A stretch of 64,000 nt of DNA from Erythroxylum novogranatense (Eukaryota > Streptophyta > Magnoliopsida > Malpighiales > Erythroxylaceae), in the NCBI GenBank assembly GCA_029891385.1, contig CM057225.1:15800620-15864619 (forward strand), given 5' to 3'. The notes under the pieces were generated by a model. It saw nothing but the letters and a program-made list of their open reading frames with translations, was not told where the DNA came from and searched no databases. This document shows positions 60,901 through 64,000 of this stretch, piece after piece; the first letter of the stretch is position 1; each line of letters opens with the position of its first letter. Both the position numbers and the translations under genes were made by a program.

Positions 60901-62160
60901 TTCTCTCCTTAGCTGTGACTTATGGCTGGTCCTTGAGGCAGGTAGATGTCTCGAATGCATTTCTCCATAACTCTTGATAAAGAGATATACATGACTCAAA
61001 CCAAAGGGTTCGAACATTTGTAGCATCCCAGCTTCAAGTGTCACCTTCACAAATCTCTTTATGGCTTGAAACAAGCCCCACGGGCATGGTTCCATTGGTT
61101 ATCCACCTTCCTCCTCCATTATAGCTTTTTTGCCTCCAAAGTTGATCCCACCTTGTTCGTTTATAGCAAGCAGCAAGTGAAAATATTTCTTCTGATCTAT
61201 GTTGATGATATTATCATTACTAGCTCCTACTTTGCTGTTGTGAATGGCTTAATTCGTCAACTTAGTGTAGAATTTGCAGTCAGGGATCTCGGTACTCTTT
61301 CTTATTTCCTTGGCATTGAAGTTCATCATGGTGCTTCTAGCTTGTTTCTCACACAAAATAAGTATCTTACTGAGTTGCTACAGAAGCAGAACATGATTGA
61401 TTGCAACCCTCAACCCACTCCTATGTTATCTTCTCCTCCTCTTTCCAAGAGTGCTAGTTTGGTCCTTCCAGACCCCACAACCTACAGAAGTGTGGTAGGG
61501 ACATTGTAATATGCTACTATCACTCAGCCTGATATTGCCTTATCGGTTAATAAATTGTGCCAATTTCTTCAGTCCCTAACTAACTCCCACTGGAAAGCTG
61601 TCAAGCGGCTCCTTCGGTATATTAAAGGCACTCTTCATTTTGGGTTACAAATCTGTCTATCCAAACACAATATGTTCCAAGTGTTCTCTGATGTCGATTG
61701 GGCTGGGTGCCTAGATGATAAAAGGTCCACAAGTGGATACACCATGTATTTAGGAGCTAATTTGGTTTCTTGGTCTGCTAAAAAGCAACCCACGATTGCT
61801 TGGTCTTCCACCAAGTTCGAATACAAAAGTATCACTAATGCCACTGTCGAACTGTTGTGGATTCGGTCTTTGTTACAGGAGTTAGGTGTCTCGGTCTCTT
61901 CTCCTCCCTTCTTGTGGTGTGATAATCTTAATGCCAGGTACCTTGCTGCAAATCCCATGTTTCAAGCTCAGACAAATCATATTGAACTGGATGTTCATTT
62001 TATCCGAGACCTGGTGGTCTAAAACACTTGCAGGTTTAGTTTTTGCGCTCTCAAGATCAAATTGTTGATATCATGATGAAGCCTTTGCCTCGAGACTGCT
62101 TTGAGTTCTTACGTGACAAGCTCATGCTTATTCGTCAGGCATCCTTCGCTTACGGGGGGA
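57916..62160 (+). pseudogene. Copia-2 gag-pol polyprotein, broken
   Basis: It begins MAQTIASSSSSS at 57916. Gag (SLKLTPKNYIVWKTQF near 58020, frameshift near 58070) ends with a perfect CCHC knuckle CKICGYSNHTIDRC near 58730. Protease shows WHPDTTTTNHIT near 58915: the catalytic Asp is kept but the usual Ser/Thr-Gly-Ala is replaced. Integrase starts near 59310 (HARLVHPS) and continues LVHSDLWG near 59490. Reverse transcriptase includes NTWSLVPRPPHANFVRSKWI near 60691, QVDVSNAFLH near 60940 (followed by a frameshift), LYGLKQAPRAWF near 61060 and IYVDDIIITSS near 61195. RNase H has DVDWAGCLDDKRSTSGY near 61690 and a late FLWCDNLNARYLAANP. Stops and frameshifts are numerous. The end is placed just before the purine tract. 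Confidence 0.88.
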
Positions 62161-62161
62161 C
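62151..62161 (+). other. Copia-2 polypurine tract
   Basis: ACGGGGGGAC lies against the 3' LTR start TGTTAGC. Confidence 0.75.
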
Positions 62162-62388
62162 TGTTAGCATAATTCAAATATATGGTTTCCATATTTAGCT
62201 CCAGCTAGTCAAACCGAATCTGTTACATGGATAGCAAATCTCTAAATAGCATAATTTACTCCTCTCACTTATTACAACAAGATTATAGGACAATCTGCAC
62301 TAATTCTTCACATCTGTAGTTATTGTATATATGTATGGTATGGAATATAATGAGAACGAAGGCAGAAATTCAAAACTTAAATGTTACA
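62162..62388 (+). mobile_element. Copia-2 3' LTR
   Basis: TGTTAGCATAATTC to AAATGTTACA, followed by the ACATG duplication. Confidence 0.93.
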
Positions 62389-62393
62389 ACATG

Positions 62394-62844
62394 ACACTAA
62401 AGAAATAGAAAGAAAGATAGCCTGAGACACGGACATATCAGTGCCCTTATCTTTCCTATAAATCTAGTTAGAGAAATGATCAGAAGCATGGCCTAAGATA
62501 TGAACACGTTAGTGCTTATGTCTATATATGAAAAGAAACAATAAAGAGCACAACCTAGAATATGGGTGTACCAAATTCTTTGTTTCTCCTAAATGAAAAA
62601 CAATGAATTACATGGCTTAGGACATGGATGCATACTAGAATATATTTATAGTTGAAAATTAATGCTTTAAGATATTGAAACCCTAAAATAAAGAGAGTTT
62701 TTCATCATTTTAATTTTCGAGTTGGCATTAGCTATTAGGGAAAAAGATCTTATACATACACTATATATGTAAAGTTAGAGTCAGCTATTAGGGAAAAAAA
62801 AGATCTTATATATACACTTTGCACTCATTTCGAAGGAAGAAGGA
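62394..62844. other. Unassigned DNA with weak tandem structure
   Basis: Three or four diverged segments of about 65-85 bp share words like GCCTGAGACACGGACAT, GGCCTAAGATATGAACA, AACCTAGAATATGGGTGT and GGCTTAGGACATGGATG (about 62422, 62490, 62552, 62608). A segment AGCTATTAGGGAAAAAGATCTTATA is then duplicated at about 62729 and 62784. No coding sequence is seen. Confidence 0.45.
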
Positions 62845-64000
62845 TGTAGCATCCCATTACCCATGTTAAGACAAAATCAATAGATGAAAGTAATTGCTGA
62901 GGAAATAGGAAACACATTTCATGCTCATGCATAATATGGCATACACATACATATGAATAGTGGATTTTTTGGCACATAAAAAATAATTGTACATGTATTC
63001 ATTGAAAACTTTCGGGTATGATTATTTTTAAATGTGATTTTATTGGAAATGAGAAGTAGAGGGAGTTGAAAGAGTGATCTGGGTATGAGTTGTGATAAGG
63101 AAAGATTTGGAAACAAAAGTGGTGGTTGATCTGGAAAATTTTCACTGAGTGTGCTTCGGTTTGTTAGCCATAACTCTTTCTCTAGTTATCCAAAGGAGAA
63201 GAATCCTTGTTTAAATTAAACTAAAAACATATGGCGGCTACATTTTTTATGAAAATATCGAATTTCCATTCTGTCTTTAAGAGTCTCAAAATTTGTCATG
63301 AAGTGAGAACTGAGTGAAGTACGTAAATTGCATGGAGTTTAGGTGTAACACCCCATTCCCGCGTGACCCGAACCCGACATCAAGGGTGATATCCGAGTCC
63401 GTGCCCCGTGAGAGTGGCATGCTACATCACTCAGTCGAAACTCAGTATAAATTTTTTTTTCAAACATTCGTTCGATCAGAGCCATTTCCTTTTTCTTTCA
63501 TTTACACTCATGTGTGCGGAAAACAGTAGACAATTTGCATCAACGTGCATAGATAAACATTTTCAGTTATATTGTCTTAGGCACGCAAACCGGGAATATC
63601 ATGTATACATGTACAGTCATTTCATATGCACAGATTTTGCTGTTCACTAGTACCAGTATGCTTGAACAATACCAAGAAATCCCTATCACTCTCATCCTAT
63701 GCCAATTTACTACTTTACCCTTCCATTCGGGGGTGGGATGTTACATTAGGGCTTGAAGATTTTGGAGTTTTCAAAAAGTAAGTAGTGAATAAATCCTTTA
63801 GAGTAGGGGATTTATGAAAGAAAGTTGATGAATTACTTACATCTGCATGTAAATGGCCTTTATGAAAGTTAGAAATCTTCCTTTTATCTTTTCAACAATG
63901 TATAGTATGAAAACTTGGACATCTGAGCTGAAAGTTAGGGTCCTTGTAAGGGGAGATGTTCGAAAGCGAAGTTGTTCCTTCTGAATTTTGCTTCTTCTTA
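62845..64000 (-). mobile_element. Partial LTR-C-like LTR, plus-strand reading, cut by the window end
   Basis: It begins TGTAGCATCCCATTACCCATG, the counterpart of the reverse complement of the LTR-C end at 13252. It follows LTR-C backwards through the Met/His-rich-looking stretch (GCTCATGCATAATATG) and TCTTTAAGAGTCTCAAAATT. It therefore lies in the orientation opposite to the copy at 9362-13252; since that copy reads 5' to 3' on minus, this one reads 5' to 3' on plus, although the strand field follows the border comparison. It is interrupted by a 402-bp element at 63344-63745. The far end lies outside the window. Confidence 0.65.
63344..63745 (-). mobile_element. 402-bp internally deleted LTR of the LARD family with intact target duplication
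   Basis: It consists of the first about 225 bp of the LARD LTR (from TGTAACACCCCATTCCC to ACATTTTCAGTTAT) joined near 63570 to the last about 175 bp (from ATTGTCTTAGGCACGC to GGGGGTGGGATGTTACA). The exact duplication TTAGG flanks it (63339-63343, 63746-63750). About 3.5 kb of LTR interior is missing. Orientation is minus by comparison with the LARD element. Either a full solo LTR collapsed in place or a short derivative inserted as such. Confidence 0.9.

Larger units (their letters stand above)
57672..62388 (+). mobile_element. Copia-2: complete but decayed Ty1/Copia element with 227-bp LTRs (Ale/Retrofit-like)
   Basis: LTRs at 57672-57898 and 62162-62388 (both 227 bp, TGTTAG...TTACA) are flanked by the exact duplication ACATG (57667-57671, 62389-62393). 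Total length is 4717 bp. By hand count the LTRs differ at about 22 positions, near 10 percent, so the insertion is several million years old at usual plant rates. Short LTRs and a gag that opens with a KLTPKNYIVWKTQF-like motif fit the Ale/Retrofit lineage. Confidence 0.93.

Overview
This is nuclear DNA of a flowering plant, almost certainly a eudicot. The evidence is AT-rich intergenic sequence, plant-type L1 LINE, Copia and Gypsy/chromovirus elements nested in one another, and one intron-rich host gene. I see no bacterial or organellar genes. The species cannot be named from the sequence.

Layout. 1-1365: AT-rich DNA with a CAA microsatellite inside a small element with terminal inverted repeats. 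1366-14120: a solo LTR (called LTR-A here) broken by a LINE (3900-13415, 13-bp target duplication), which is itself broken by a 3.9-kb solo LTR (LTR-C, 9362-13252, duplication ACCAG). 15.2-19.7 kb: a decayed Copia element without a detectable 5' LTR. 21169-24799, minus strand: the only intact host gene, a ten-exon inositol-tetrakisphosphate 1-kinase of the ITPK3 type, with a TATA box and a G-box upstream. 25.0-28.7 kb: AT-rich intergenic DNA. 28715-37385: a Tekay/Del-like Gypsy chromovirus with 2.5-2.7-kb LTRs and duplication TGTGA; gag is missing. 37976-38400: a broken FAR1/MULE-type transposase-domain fragment. 38768-55991: a nest of three elements: LTR-A (minus), then solo LTR-B (41100-55355, duplication TAAGC), then an 11.5-kb non-coding LTR element of LARD type (41830-53337, duplication TTAAA). 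56.0-57.7 kb: a probable non-coding remnant of an old Gypsy element, carrying a complete but decayed Copia with 227-bp LTRs (57672-62388, duplication ACATG). 62845-64000: the beginning of another LTR-C-like LTR, interrupted by a 402-bp internally deleted LTR (63344-63745, duplication TTAGG).

All transposon reading frames seen are interrupted by stops or frameshifts. Target duplications give exact borders for eight insertions and fix the relative order within each nest. The most interesting material is inside the LTRs. LTRs that otherwise barely align share a small hairpin (TGAGTT...AACTCA) followed at a fixed distance by TTTTTCAGGT. Most of them also carry, nearer their 5' end, two or more copies of a 12-14-bp palindrome whose sequence differs by family (CCCACGATCGTGGG, CTAGTCGACTAG, CACGTCGCGACGTG). 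I could not run searches or alignments, so family names rest on motifs read by eye.
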